Source: Rosellinia necatrix
Taxonomy: Eukaryota > Ascomycota > Sordariomycetes > Xylariales > Xylariaceae
Assembly (NCBI GenBank): GCA_021209875.1
Contig: JAGYVD010000007.1
Location: 2,232,001-2,296,000 of the forward strand
Reading direction: 5' to 3'
Length of the DNA stretch: 64,000 nucleotides
The notes under the pieces are model-generated. The model had not been told where the DNA came from. It searched no databases and saw nothing but the letters and a program-made list of their open reading frames with translations. Position 1 is the stretch's first letter. Every line of letters begins with the position of its first letter. Made by a program: the position numbers and the translations under genes. Of this stretch, positions 11,622 to 24,878 are shown piece by piece.

Positions 11622-14600
11622 AGTTATTTGGGGCCCAGGATGGACGCGACAAGCGGGAAACCGAAGCTAGGTGACCTTCCGGTAACCTAGGCCAAGAATA
11701 CGCAGCCCTCCCCAAGCTCGCTATAACATGCGATGTGAGGCCTAAACACGAGCGCCCCGAGAAGAATGAACGTAGAGCACGGGTGATCGCTCTTGGCTCG
11801 TGATTGGGCTTCAGTCGGCAGCTCTCAACGAAGGTAGGCGCGTGGTATCGTTCCGACGACCAGAGGCAAAAGCAACAAAAATAAAACACGTGCGTGTTCG
11901 TGGGCCGCTGACGACGACAGGGGAAGCCATTGTCTCCTTATTACCGGGACCAGGGACAAGCGAGGCCGCATTACAAGAAAAGGTGTTTGGGGCGAGTGGA
12001 TAATACATGATGGAACTTGGAGCCGCCTTCTTGACGACATGGGCGTGAGGTACTATGTGTATGTACAGTAGGTCTGTGGGCCGTACCACTCTTTCCGACA
12101 CACGACTGGGCCCGCAATGTGCCTTTTCGGCACTAACTCGTCAATTAACCAGCCAGCGCTTGCCAAGTTCTGGCCGAGGGGATCTGAATCAGATCCGTTC
12201 CACTGGGACCCTGCGATAACCTCAAAGGGTAACTATTAGTCCATGTATTGCCAAAGCCATGAACATCTACACTACTTAGTGTAAGATGAATCCCCAGACA
12301 CCGTTCTCTCGAATCCCACGTACTATTCTCAACATACATAAAGTTACCTGCAACCATAAACTCGAGTATAATCGGGCCTCCGTTGACTTGTTATCGACTT
12401 TGACTATTTGTCCGGTTCCGATTCGGATCCCATACAAGTTCGAGAATGAGCAGCTGGACCTCGAGTGCCTAGCAAGTGGCAAACAGAACTGGTGCGATAT
12501 CTCCACGGTACCCTTCGAATTATGTCGCCATAGAGTCTAGGTCTCTTAAATTCCATATCCTCCTTTCTCTTTGCGTAGGCGATTATCGCCCATTAATCGC
12601 TTGAGCGAGATATGTGGGTTAGGAGGCTTGTTTCGGTCGTCATTGATTGCAGCAACAATATAAAGTTAGTGCACGCTAAAACCAGTGCTGTATGCAGGCG
12701 TGCAGCAGCGTATCGTTAGCGTGGAATTGTATCTCCGTCCAGTTTGAGTATGTCTCACTATGCCCACTATGATAGACACTCGGAGTACCATTGTATATCT
12801 TCCTCGCTTTCTGGATGTCTTTTCTCTCCCCCTTCCTTTGCATGAATGTTAGGAAAGGGCGTGAATAACATTGAAAAGGGGGATAGAAGGGGGGGAAACC
12901 CCTCCCCACCCCTAAAACCGGTGTTCTCCCCTAGGCCTACATCGGATTGTCCATAGACAGTCCTGCATGTACCTGTTCATCTCCCACTCATGCAAGCATG
13001 AGGAGAACGGCTGAGTTCAGCTATGAAATTGCATGCATTGACAAGGCCGACGTGCAAACCATGTTGATGTCGTATGCGTTCGCATGGGCATACATGAGCA
13101 TCCCAAGCCGCCGGGCTGGGTCACCGGTAATGTCGGTCGAATCCTACCGGACCCAGCGAGGTCGCATTCGCAACGTGCTACCCTCGGCGCCTGCGTGCGC
13201 GTGGCATTGAGTTGACTACGACGCGGAGATTCTGGGCATTCCTCCCCCAGACTGCAAGTTCAGCTGCCACCATGGGCTGCATAGTTCGAGGCGGTTATGA
13301 TGACCCGATTGGGGCCAGTCCACCGGTACCGTACCATCCACGGAGAGCCGTGGTGTGCAGGGGATGCATGGGAGGTTACAGTTAAGTCCTACTTCTAGAA
13401 AAAAACCCGTTCCTTCCAGCAAAATGCCGTTTTAAAGCGTTTCATTCATCGTGTTTCTCCCGGGATCTGCAGCCGACCTAGATAGTACACCGATCCATCA
13501 TGAACAACGACAGCTGCGCCGTACCGACTATTATGCCCAACCTCCTTTTATTGCCAACTTCTACGGCCCCCCCGAGGCAGTGGGGACCTATCGCTGCCAT
13601 GGCGATAAGGGGTTACCTTCCTTAGAGTCCTACCTTGCTGCATCCGAGGAACGAAGGCTCTAGGACTCGAGATCAGCGCCTAACGCTAGGGGTCATACTC
13701 TTTATTCTTCAATTGACCTATTTAAATAGCCGGTGTGTAAGTAAACGAACCATGATGGGGGTTAGGGCTTTGAAGTAAACCGGAACGGAATACATCTCGC
13801 GGTGGGAGTCACCCAGATATCGTTTCCTATACTCTATTGCGAGGAATAGGGGCTCTTTGCGGGGCCCAGGGGGTGGTAAGTCGAGTGGCGTGCTGGAGCT
13901 ATTGCAACATCGATACACGGCGATGGAGACGTATTCTAAAAGGCTGCTGAAGGGGATGGCCGTCCTTATAAAGTTCCACGGATTTCTTGTTCTGTGGATA
14001 TTAATACGCTGTGCAAAGGGCACCTAGGACCTGTACTGCGCGGCTTGAAGATATCCTACTCCGCCGTCACTAAACACCGCCTTGTTTCACAGTGTCACGA
14101 TAAAGGCAACCCTAATTGTAACATGTATGTGGTCAGAATTCCATGATATCTTCTCGCCCCTCAGGAAAGAAGGGAATATCTTATGCTGAAATAACTCTGA
14201 GCTTCTCCCCATAGAATGATGCGTTCATAGGCAGTTTAAATATCCCGGTAGCCGGGTTGAAACGCTGCGACTCCGCGGATAATTAAGATGTACAAGGCTC
14301 ACCGGTGCCATTGTTCTTCGATATGTTTTGCGTATTTTACTATCATCGTAGTTTCTTATAGGCTCGTATTAGCGTGCCAACATTCCCTCGGTGACAAAAC
14401 TCGACGCACCATATCAACCACCTACCATGGCTGGTGAGTGGCGAGACGAAGGAGACATGATGCCGTTAATAATGGTATTAGCGAAACTGTCTACAAGAAC
14501 AGGTATCTAGAGGACAAGGCCGAGGTGAATGATCCGAGCCTTTGGAACATGAACGGGTTCCGGACCCAAACGAAAGTGCCGACTATCTACTTCCCGGCAT

Positions 14601-15647
14601 AGGGGAGCGGCCGGCGATAACCGGCGGCGACCGACCCGCCCTCCTTAAATGGGGGGTAAGAGGTGGATAGAGGGATTGAGTCATCGGTGAAGCACGTACT
14701 ACATTTCGAATCAGCCATCTACGCAAGTTGAATATGATTGGCAAATACCTGGAGAAGAAGGAATGGGGTTGGTTATAAGGATTAGTGCGGGAAAGGATAA
14801 CTGACACGGAAGTCTTAGGCACTGCCATAGCGCCCAACTTAAGCCATGCCGCTTTTGGCCGCAAGATAAGCTTGAATTATGTCATAACATAGGTATCGAA
14901 GGATACTCGTTTGTCAGTAAACAGTATTAAATGCATTGCTAGATAGGCATTAACTAGTAACCCTTTCTATGTGTGCTAATAAGACACCTCGACTTTATTC
15001 AAGTCGATATATCAAAATGCCATTAACATAGGAACGACTCCGTTAATTTGAATTGTATAGGACCGCTATTCCGATGAGGACTAGTTGAGTTACTATATAC
15101 TGAGATAAGTAACTTGATGTTAGGCCAGGTAAGCTGTGCAAAAGCGGCAAGGGGCCTTGGTGTACTGTAGTTGGTAGTGCATAACTGGGGTAGCTACCTA
15201 GTCTTGATTGGTCACAGGGTGACCTGCCTCTGTACTAGATCGCTGTAACTACAACCTACTACTGCGCTGTCAGGACCCTAGTTTTTACCACGTTTATGCC
15301 CCAAGTACCCCGAGTTGTTGTCTGGGTAGAACCTCACACATACCTACCTACTACCTACTTAGCCTGCAGCAATACAGGTTACTTACTTACCTATGCGGTG
15401 ACTTGCATCTGTTCGGGTGGTATCCAAAGACACCCTGAAAGGCGGTAGAGTAGATTCTCAAACTTATATAAAGTGAGAAGATTGCCCTCGTTAGTTGAGG
15501 ACTTATTTCACTCCTCTCGTCTCTTCATCCACCTTCGCATCATTTACATTATTTCCCGCTGGTTATCTGAAATAGCCACTGGCCTATTTCATTTTTATTA
15601 TTATTCGTAGTGTATCATATCCACTAGAACACTAGAACACGCAGAAG
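11622..15647. other. 4 kb gene-poor spacer
   Basis: No coding region is supported. All open frames are under about 105 codons and lack codon or domain signals. The sequence is a patchwork of moderate-GC and AT-rich stretches without a recognisable transposon, terminal repeat or RNA gene. CCTACCTA-type motifs occur near 15340-15365. The last 200 bases hold the promoter of the deaminase gene. Confidence 0.5.
15465..15472 (+). promoter_or_regulatory. candidate TATA box of the adenosine deaminase gene
   Basis: TATATAAA lies about 175 bp upstream of the start codon at 15648, followed by pyrimidine-rich sequence. Position and form suit a fungal core promoter, but no transcript evidence exists. Confidence 0.35.
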
Positions 15648-17696
15648 ATGAGCGCCAAACCACTGGGTTTCACGGATCAAGAGTGGGAGGATATCTCTCG
15701 CGACATCCCTGGAGAGCGTGACCCCTTTTTACAGAAATACCTCGAAGGTCGCGAAGCGCTCATCACACAAGAGAACAAACAGCGAAGCGGTCAGTAACCT
15801 GCCTCTATATGCTAAGCACACCAGAGCGCTTCTGTTCCTCGCTACACAACCCCTAAAGAGGAGAGGAGGAGAGGAGAGGGGCAGAGAGATGACATTATAA
15901 TTATCCTTACTAAACATTTATTTTCAGATGCCTCATTCAGGCAGAATCTCTCCCCAATTGCGCGGCGTGCCTGTGCCGTCGTGCAGCGCATCCGTGACGA
16001 GGAGAAGAGCACGGTCTGGACGCCGCAGCTCGAAGACGCGCTGGCGCAGGAGGCCGAGGGCATCACCGTGCACCCAGGCATGATGTTCTCGCTCTCCAAG
16101 GCGCGGATGGAGTCGACGAAGCTATGGCGGATCGTGCGGCGCATGCCCAAGGGCGCGCTGCTGCACGCGCACCTGGACGCCATGGTCGACTTCGACTTCC
16201 TCTTCGCCGTGCTTCTCGACACTCCGGGCATGCACATCCTGGCCGACCGCCCGCTAAGTAACCCGGCCGCACTGGAGGATTCCGCCGTCAGATTCCGCTT
16301 CTTCAAGACGGCTCGGACTGAGGGCGACATCTGGGCTAGTAATTACGCGCCTCAGACACCTATACTCCTCACGCAAGCGGCAGATGCGTTCCCCGAGGGC
16401 GGCAGACCGGCGTTTCTAAAGTGGCTATATAACCGGGCCACAATCTCTCGCACCGAGGCCGTCGAGCAACACCACGGCGTGGATCACGTTTGGAGGAAAT
16501 TCTGTAAGTCAACCCTCCAACCCATAATTTCTTGCTGCGCCATCAGAAGAGCGGAAAACCAAAATTCAACCAAACAGGGGCGAAAGGGAGCTACCGAGAT
16601 GCAAGATTTTACAAGGAGAACTCTCAGTCTCAGACCCAATATTTATTCACTCGAGACGGCCTACTCAATAGCTAACGCGCACCCCCCGTCTTTAGTCTCA
16701 TGCTTCCGCGTCGTCAACAGCATAGTTCACTACGAGCCCATCTACAGACAATTCCTACGGCGTCTGATGTCGCTCCTGAAAGCGGACGGCGTCAACTACG
16801 CCGAGATCCGCTTCTCCTGGGATCTGGACTACTACCGGCAGGACAGCGAGGTGCCCGAGGGCGACTACCGCGCCATGATGGACGTCCTGGACGAGGAGCT
16901 GAAGCGCTTCCGGGAGAGCGAGGAGGGCGAGGGGTTCTGGGGCATCCGCATGATCTGGGCCACGATACGGTCCCTGGGGACCCGGAACGTCGTGCAGGAC
17001 ATGGACAACTGCATCACGACGAAACTCACCCACCCGCACCTGATCGCGGGCTACGACCTGGTGGGGCAGGAAGACCTGGGCCGCACACACCGCGACCTGC
17101 TCCCGGAGATCATGTGGTTTCGGAAGCAGTGCGCCGAGGAGGGCGTCGACATCCCCTTCTTCTTCCACGCGGGCGAGTGCCTGGGCTCGGGCTCGGACAC
17201 GGACCACAACCTGTTCGACGCGGTGCTGCTCGGCACGCGGCGCATCGGGCACGGCTTCAGCCTGTACAAGCACCCGCTCCTCGTCGAGCTGGTGCGCGAG
17301 CGGCGGATCCTGGTCGAGAGCTGCCCGATCTCGAACGAGGTGCTCCGGCTCTGCGGGTCCGTCATGAGCCACCCGCTGCCGGCGCTGCTCGCGCGCGGCG
17401 TGCCGTGCTCCCTCTGCAACGACGACCCGGCCATGCTGGGCCAGGACACGGCCGGCAGCACGCACGACTTCTGGCAGGCGCTGCAGGGCTGGGAGAACCT
17501 CGGGCTCGCCGGCCTCGGCTCGCTCGCGGAGAACTCGGTCCGCTGGGCCGCCTTCGAGGACCAGACGACCGAGGACTGGGACCGCGGCGTCCGCGAGGCC
17601 AGCGTCGGCACCGGCCTCAAGGCGCGGCGTCTCAGGGAGTGGGCCGTCGAGTGGGAGCGCTTCTGCCTGTGGATTGTGGACGAGTTCGACGGTTGA
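15648..17696 (+). CDS. CECR1/ADGF-type adenosine deaminase
   Basis: This is a zinc-dependent deaminase of the ADA2/ADGF branch of the adenosine/AMP deaminase superfamily, predicted to convert adenosine (or a related purine nucleoside) to inosine. The preferred CDS is join(15648..15789, 15928..16503, 16696..17696), 572 residues. Intron 1 (GTCAGT...TTTCAG) splits an Asp codon. Zinc and catalytic motifs are seen: LLHAHLDAM (HxH), FFHAGECLG (His/Glu), GHGFSLYKH, ESCPISNEVL, and CNDDPAMLG with the catalytic Asp pair. There is no N-terminal signal peptide, so the protein is probably cytosolic, unlike animal ADGFs. The second intron (16504-16695, GTAAGT...TTTAG) is 192 bp, a multiple of three, and open throughout, so an unspliced product would carry 64 extra residues. 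I removed it because the junction WRKF/FSCFRVVNSIV restores family continuity. Confidence 0.88.
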
Positions 17697-20600
17697 ACCA
17701 GCCACTCTCGATCTCTCCTGTCCCCACCCCTAGAAGAGGATAGACAGATGTTGTCAGCAGCGAAGGGACCCACGGCAAGAAAAAAAGCCCCAAGGGGAGG
17801 GCAAGATGGGAGTCATATCGGGGGGTACCGGGCCAGACCGAAAACAAGAACAAAACGAGAACGAATACCCACGCCGCCTACGAAAAAAAAAAAAAAGCCC
17901 TAAAAGATCGGTACATATGCTTTCGTCATCCAAAGGGGGTGCAGTTTCGGTGAGGTCGACAGACGGGACAGGCAGAGTCGCATGCTTGTACACGGGCACA
18001 CATACACACACGCGCGCACGCATGCACACACACACTCAAAAACACACATTTGCCCACACCCTCTCCGTCCGCGCCCGTCGTGGCTGTAGGTAGCACAGCA
18101 TAGGGATTGATGCGGCTCGGCGGCACCGTATATTCATCCCTGCACTTTGCCGTAAAATAAGTTAAAAAAAAAAAAAAGAAATACCCCTCCGCGGCCTACC
18201 TCTTAGTACATATCTGTACATCCTAACTGCTGCACCTGAAACAATACCGGCGACACTCACCGGATACGAGGCGAAATCCCTTTAGCTTCAGCTAAACAGC
18301 TCTTTTTCCTTTTTCTGCTTGTTTTTTTTTTTTTTGATCTTCCTGTATCTCTCGTCTCTTTTGCCCCTTTATTTGTTGGATCTTCATCTCTTTGATCTCT
18401 AAGCGAATCATTTTGAATTCGACACCGGATACGCGGAGTCGGTTAGGTAGGTTTGGTCAGTTGCCTTAAAAAATCGGGTACGACTTGGTGGGGCAGGAAG
18501 CTCAATTAGATAAAACCATTTTGGGGGATTGTCGTGGGGGGGGAGCGAGGGGAAAGACCAGGAGCAAAATTGCAACCAAATCATTAGCGGGGTGGAGAAT
18601 GTCAATATCGCCTTCAACAGACTAGACACGGGAAGTAGGTACCTAGGAAGAAGTCAACCAAATGCAAGAACGCATAATATAAGCTCTTAATACCATCATC
18701 ATCTCCAAAGATCATCATGCTCTTCTTGGTCAGCTATCCAGTCTAGGCAGCTACCCAGCTACTGGGTAGTAACTAGGTAATCATCTGACTAAACCAAGAA
18801 CCTTGAGTGCTCAGTTATAACTACCCGCACCCGAATTTATCTTTCCTTAGCCTGGACGTCCGGCAAGTTAGCTGCATGGTGCTTATAGGCGCTTAGGTAA
18901 ACCATCTAGATTAGGCAACATTCTATAGCATGACCTCATCGTATAGGTACGCAAGCCGGTCATGCAGGGAAGGTATACATATTGGATACCCATAAAGGAA
19001 TTCCGGAACACTTGGGTAAAGTATTATATAGCGCGCCCGATTGGCGTATGCGTGGGATACCATGACGGTATTGGGTAGGTAGGTAATTAGGTGACATGTT
19101 GCGAGCGCATGCACGCGCGGCCACGATAATGTTCCCCATTAGGCACTGAAGCTTAAATCCAACCGGTAGTTAGTGATACTAATTAGTGACTCCTCTTGTT
19201 CTTAACATGGTGCCGTAGCTGTAAATGCCGATCGCCCAACAGAGCAGGCCATCAAAAGCGTCGCGGCGTGTTCCAGCCTAGCACCATGATGACAACCCCA
19301 GGCGGGGTACCTCGAACAAGGCCATCACCCAGTGCTCTGCCCAATTCTAGTCTTGGGCATTCGAGACCTGCCGGTATAAAGATAGCCCTGATTCCCAGTG
19401 GGAAGGGGGAATTCGCCTATCCGTTTCAGAGTCAGCCTTAAAAGGCGCCCTACCTCCTTAGCTTAAGCCTTTCGATCGAGATGGGGAGGCATAGTTATGT
19501 GTAAGTAAGTATATAGGACGTGGGCGCTGACTGCGATAGGTTATCATACGGGTGTATAGGTCTCAATGGACTGGGCACACGACCCAAAATGGGAATTGTC
19601 GTGAATAAATACGAAAGAAACGAACTCGAAAAGGGGGGAGGGGTGGGGAAAAAGAATAGGAAAAAAAAGCCTCGCGCTAACATAATTATGAATAACAGAT
19701 GTAGCCCTGAGATTATATGGGAAGGTATGTCGCGCATAGTACAGGGAATGCCTCGGCGCAGTAGTTAATGAAAGTAGGTGGTTATACGGATAGCCCAGCG
19801 CATCGTCGCCACGAGCCACGTCGAGTCAACCCAGGCAGTGTTCTCTACCTGCCGAGGTCGACACCCGGGTGCGCGTATACACATTTATTACGCGAGCAGA
19901 GGTGTAGTTTGCATACCCATCTCGGCCTCAAAAAGGTATTGCGCCTTTTCCTAAGCGCTTATAGGCGAAAAGCTGGAAACCCGAAAAGGTCGAGCCATAA
20001 ATAGTAGCCTACAGAGCGCTCCCACACCGGCACCGGGTTTCTATCCGTCGATAAGAGGTGCACCCCTAGGTTCTCCGGGGTCCCCTGTCGTCCCGGATGC
20101 TTGGTAACGATATGTGTGGTCCGCTGGAGAAAATTGAAATCAAACATGCCGGTGCTACGATGTAGGATAGGGTAGGGTAACGCACATAGGACGCCGACGC
20201 TGATAATTCCTAGGTACTAGCGACCTACTGATTTTGGTGTGTCACGGTGGCAGTGAAAGGGAGATGGTGGTGCGGGGATACATGCATATGCAGGCTACCG
20301 GCTGGTAGGTATGCACGTGGTAAGCATTTGCCCATCAGATTACCCTTTCGTGCAAGGAAAAGAACAACTCGGCGTCACACAGACATTAAAGACAAGTAAC
20401 ACGGCTTTGAGTCATGGACTCGAGGCTATAACTATGCCTTGGATGTATGTCTCGTCGGAAAGGGCCGAAAATTGGAGACTGAAGACGGCTGGTTGCTTCC
20501 TTGTATTTTGGTATTCTTACATGAAGATGGTCGCGAGGCCTTCCGATGATGTAAAGATCAGGGGTAACGGAGAAGGTGGGTGTCCCGTCGCCGACACAAA

Positions 20601-20763
20601 TCTAATATAGCCTCTACAACCCAGCAAATGATGAAAATGATCCAACCCGACGCGAGAAGTAAAACTGGGTGTCAAGGGGGGTTGACAACGTCTAAAATAG
20701 AATGGAGGCGAGGGTTGAGTATGCCTTAATAACCATGATGAGCTAACCTTCTTGTCTGGACTA
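17697..20763. other. 3 kb intergenic spacer
   Basis: No gene is supported. It contains a (CA)n/(CG)n tract at about 17997-18050, A14 and T13-type runs (17883, 18162, 18326), and several TAGGTAGG motifs (18447, 19076). Open frames are short and mutually overlapping. Confidence 0.5.
17997..18052. repeat. interrupted (CA)n/(CG)n microsatellite
   Basis: This is an alternating purine-pyrimidine tract of CACA and CGCG units, about 55 bases, downstream of the deaminase gene. Confidence 0.8.
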
Positions 20764-21802
20764 CTACTGGGCAGGGCCCCAAGTATTTTGTAGCCACCGG
20801 GCGAAACCAACAGGCTCAATATTAACAAGTCCGTTCAAATTAGCTTCTCCAAACGTGTATCGACCATCGACTGTTTGTAGGAAGTGTTGCATCGCAAAAC
20901 ACCCGTCTTCGTCGTTGTTTTGGCGGTAATAATTGAACCATTCCACCAGTTCGGAATAGGGTCTTTCGGTCACTTCGAATTCAACTAGAGCTAGATTAGT
21001 TTTCAAGCGAAGCAAATAAAACGAAGTTAAAACATACTTTGCCTGACTTCGCTGCATACTTGCTGGATTCTTCGAGGGGTAGCGCGTGCGCCACGCATCT
21101 TGAACTCCCGGGGCCAATTCTCAGTACCAAGCTCGATAGCTGCGGCGACAAAACGTGCTACGTCAAACGCAGAGGTCATAGTAATCTGGACCTCGCGCCC
21201 TTGGGCATTACCTGCAGGTATTTCCGCTCTGCCAGATCCAACATCAATCATATAATCGCCTTGATTGGGTAGACGAATATTGCCGCCCATGTCAAGCGCT
21301 CCCAAGCCGCCCGGCGCAAAACGCTCATAGAACACACCACAGGAGAAGACAGTGTACTTCATCGGGTATTGTCTCGATGTCGACCACTGCCGAAGTTGCC
21401 CAAGGGCGGTTGAAGAACCGTTGTCGAAGGGATCATTTTCAGGAGGCCTGTGGCCCAGGGCGCCTTCGAATTCTGAAGGCACGAAAGTACGGACTCGAGC
21501 TTTCCTTGACGCGTCGATAAGGTTGAGCTGCTCTACACCAGGGATAGTCGATATCACTAAGTCTACCCCCTCTAGAGTGAATTGTAGACTCTCCGGGTTG
21601 TGGTAATCGACTATGGCAACTTGGCAGTCGTAGTTGGCTTCGAATTCGGGGTGAGCCTATACAAAGTCAGTGTTGCTTCCGATGTTGACTCAGGGATCCT
21701 GACCGTTCGTGAGAGCACTAATAGAGCGTGGCCGCTTCCAGACAGCGCCTGAGCTAGTAGAGCCGCAAAGCCTCCGCCACCCGCAATTGCAATCCGCATC
21801 AT
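20764..21802 (-). CDS. NmrA-like / isoflavone-reductase-family NAD(P)-binding oxidoreductase
   Basis: This is an atypical short-chain dehydrogenase of the NmrA/PCBER type. It should bind NADP(H); its substrate cannot be read from sequence. The CDS is complement(join(20764..20984, 21038..21656, 21704..21802)), 312 residues. The nucleotide-binding Gly-rich loop IAGGGGFAALLAQ is at residues 5-17, followed by LVLSRT for the NADP 2'-phosphate pocket. Other family marks are GVDLVISTIPG, FVPSEFEG, YTVFSCGVFYERF, and a C-terminal helical part ending FARWLQNTWG. Intron 1 is only 47 bp. The second intron has two nearby acceptors, 20985 (used here) and 20991, differing by two codons. The ATG at 21802 has a good GCC context; another in-frame ATG at 21826 would add eight residues. 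Confidence 0.85.
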
Positions 21803-24800
21803 GGCGACAGCTGGTTTCCTCGTCATGATGAAAGAAACGAGAGGGACAAATTTGGCGCCCTCTAGCGGTTGATAATTTATATAAAAGTGTTGATAACACT
21901 TGTCTCCTATTACTTGACCAGTCGGCTGGTAATATGGCACAATATATGGGCGATGGGAAGTATTCTTTTGACTGATCTTACGCTCCGTGAGTCAAACTAG
22001 GGTCCGCTCGGTCCCTGATATATGACGCGGGGGGAGGAGGGCGATGTTACTTCATACGGTTGTTCGGACCCTGCAACAATGCCAAGAATGACGAGAAGGC
22101 ATAAATGAATATGCCTCGAGGTATACACACCCAGGGAAGTCCTACGGAGCCGCATAGAGGCGGATACAGTGGTTCAACGTAACGATCAGGATGGTCAAAC
22201 TAGATAGGAGAATCCTTAGTGGTGGATCCGCACATCTCATTGGTGATAAACTGAACCCCCAAGAGGATGATACAGGGCGCTCGCCGGGTCGCCGTACTCC
22301 CCGAGTGATTTCGACGAGCCCCTCCCTGGTTCACAATATCGATGAATCAAGGCGCCGGCAGGGGTTGGCGAACTTCCGATGAGGTACCCCAGAAGGCCGA
22401 GTTGTGGGCTCTTTCGTTAGCGACCAGTGATATGTCGTTCCATGCTGAGCAAAGGCATCGAAGGGATTGTTGCCTGAAGAGCCCTTAGAGCAGCACAGTT
22501 GGTCATATACTTCGGCCACACCCGACAAAGCATCTCGTTTGGAGCCGAGGTATATCTATGAGACAGTACGAACGAGATCTAGCATAGTGTTGAGGGCTCT
22601 TGTCCAAGATTTATGTTCTGAGGGCTTAAGTCAGTTTCGCGGGCTAGCGGAAGCCACTGATGATTCCCCCAGAAGCGGAAACCCATCACATTAGATCCCT
22701 ATGCACCCAAACGTAGCTTGTTATCGCCCGCTATTGGCTACGTCGTAACTTAAAGGGTGATGGCTAACTCCCGCCTCTTCTCGAGTGACGGGCACCGGGG
22801 AGATAGTTTCACATGATGCGTATCTACAACGTATGCACGCAATACGGCAGGGCAGAAATTAACCCAACGAGATCAAGGGAGAAGGAATTCTTGACGCAAG
22901 ACAACCCATTCTCTAGGTTGGTCAAGCTAGGCCTACGACGGGGGTCCGTTGGCATTCCTATGAGCCATCAGACGACCCAGGCAACCAGGAGCAAACTTGT
23001 CCGAACTAGTCGAGGACCCGAACGGGGAAGTACGGCTGCGGCTGCAAACGCTCACTCAGCACAGCACGGCTCTCAGCGGGTGACGAGCATAAGCACCCAA
23101 AGGCTCGGGGGGCTCACCGAATGTTCGATGGCCTGCCGAAGCGCGAGGGTAGGACGAGGAGTTAACAGGTACCACGCCGCAATCTTAGCTGGATAGATTA
23201 ACAAGCACCAGGTCCGGGACGGTATTGGACGCTTAGGAGCAGGGGCGGGCCAGGATGGCGAGGGCACGACGGGGTGATAGAGGCAGCACCGGACGTGAAC
23301 AGCGTCCAGTCTTGTCGTGGTCACGCATCATGAATGGATGGATGGATGGATGGATGGATGGCGCGCCGTGAGTGGATCGGCTAAGGCAGTCTCGGTGGTC
23401 ATGTTCGATCGTGCATGCAGAATAGGCTTCTCTCTGCTGGCCAAGTTGAGAATGTCGCAGTCTGGATTTGATTTTAATTTTAGTATTATATTGAGTAACT
23501 AGTCTCTGATTATAAGACGTTTCGCTCTCTGGAGGGGGGCAATTTAGTGCCATATGAGGTTAAAGACGTTGGTTGGGGGCCGAGACGATCGCCAAAAGTG
23601 ATAGGTTAATAAGCAAGTACCATCCAAGTATAGCGCTGTATCGAGAAAAGCGGCACAGATAGGTAGAGGCGGAGACCACTGCAGCATCGCGTCGCATCCA
23701 CAGGGCTGGCACCGTTGTGGCGCCGTGTTGTGGAAGCTGCAGCTGGCCCGCCGACCCTGCGACGCTCCACCGAAGTCCCACTGCGGATGGCGGGCAAGCG
23801 CCACAGCGCAGGGCTCTGTCGGCCCAGTACTCGCCCCGTACCGTCCAAGTCCAGGAGGCCAGCATCGCCCGGTCTAGTACCGAGAAGTACCTGTAGAAAC
23901 CGGGATCCGGCTGGGGTTCTACCATTTGGACCATGCGCCAACAGCATCAATCCCCAGGCAGTTGCACCGCTGAACTTCACCTGACACGACTTACAGTAGG
24001 TATTCTGCTCAAAGTCCTGCATATCATTCCTACCTATCAGAATTTTCCCTCTCCGGGGCCGTGGAAACAAACAACCCAGTTGATGTATTAATTCTCTACC
24101 TTTTAATTTTCACCCTCCTCGGCTCCATCTATCTTGGGTAGCGTTGACTCACTCCTTAACTAACCGAGCCAAGTGCCGCATACGCAGTGACTGGCTCCAT
24201 TTACATCAAGCTCGGATTTGCTTAGTGTAGGCTTCGAACCGCTTGTCTGTCAACATGAAAACCCACGCGTTCAGTAAGGGCTTATCCATCAACTCATCAA
24301 TCAAGGCTAGTAACAACCTTTAGCACTTTGTCGGTTACACCTTAGAAGCAAGCAGGATTCCGCAAATTACGCCCTCTTCCCGTTCGGACATGTCCGCTGT
24401 GCGTAGTAGCCTCATGTAACGTCATCTCTCGAGTTCGGGCCACTGGCTACATTGCTACCATAGCCGACTGGGTGCTGAGGTAGGACTCGATCCCAAACGT
24501 TCTAGACGGCAGCCGAGTACGCCATGCCTAGACCTCGTGCTCGCCTGGTGTGTGAAATGGTTGCACTGCGTCTAGTGCCGCTGGCTAGGTGGATGTCAAT
24601 AAGGCATGTCTTGGCATTTAGCACTTTATAGGGAAGCTAGAGGTTATCATTTTCTATAATGCATCCGAAATAAGAATAGTTATGACGGTGTGCATGGGAA
24701 TGTCGTTTTATTTCAGTTATTCATACAATTAGGCTACTCATCCTAGCATTCCAGTCCTTGGGAGCCCTTGCACCACCTAGCGATCTTCCATCAAGTAGTT

Positions 24801-24878
24801 TGTATGGGTATCATTAGTCTTTCCTTTGGCCAACCGTGGGCGAACCCCAATTATTCCAAAGGGCGTTAGTTTATGTGG
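21803..24878. other. 3 kb intergenic spacer
   Basis: No gene is firmly supported. There are several 60-150-codon open frames, among them one at 23560-24070 (minus) with scattered Cys and Trp, but none has a recognisable domain. A (GGAT)n tract lies at 23333-23361. The left end is the promoter side of the oxidoreductase gene. Confidence 0.45.
23333..23361. repeat. (ATGG)n microsatellite
   Basis: Seven consecutive ATGG/GGAT units are visible directly. Confidence 0.9.

Noticed and set aside
11622..15647. Possible transposon or RIP-degraded repeat in the 4 kb spacer
   Set aside because: No terminal repeats, target duplications, transposase fragments or extreme AT content were seen.
16700..17773. 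Long Arg/Gly/Pro-rich frames overlapping the deaminase on both strands
   Set aside because: Shadows of the GC-rich third exon; none has the deaminase motifs.
23560..24070. Two overlapping minus frames of 124 and 154 codons
   Set aside because: Both contain Cys and Trp but no recognisable motif, and they compete for the same bases; I cannot tell a real gene from chance.
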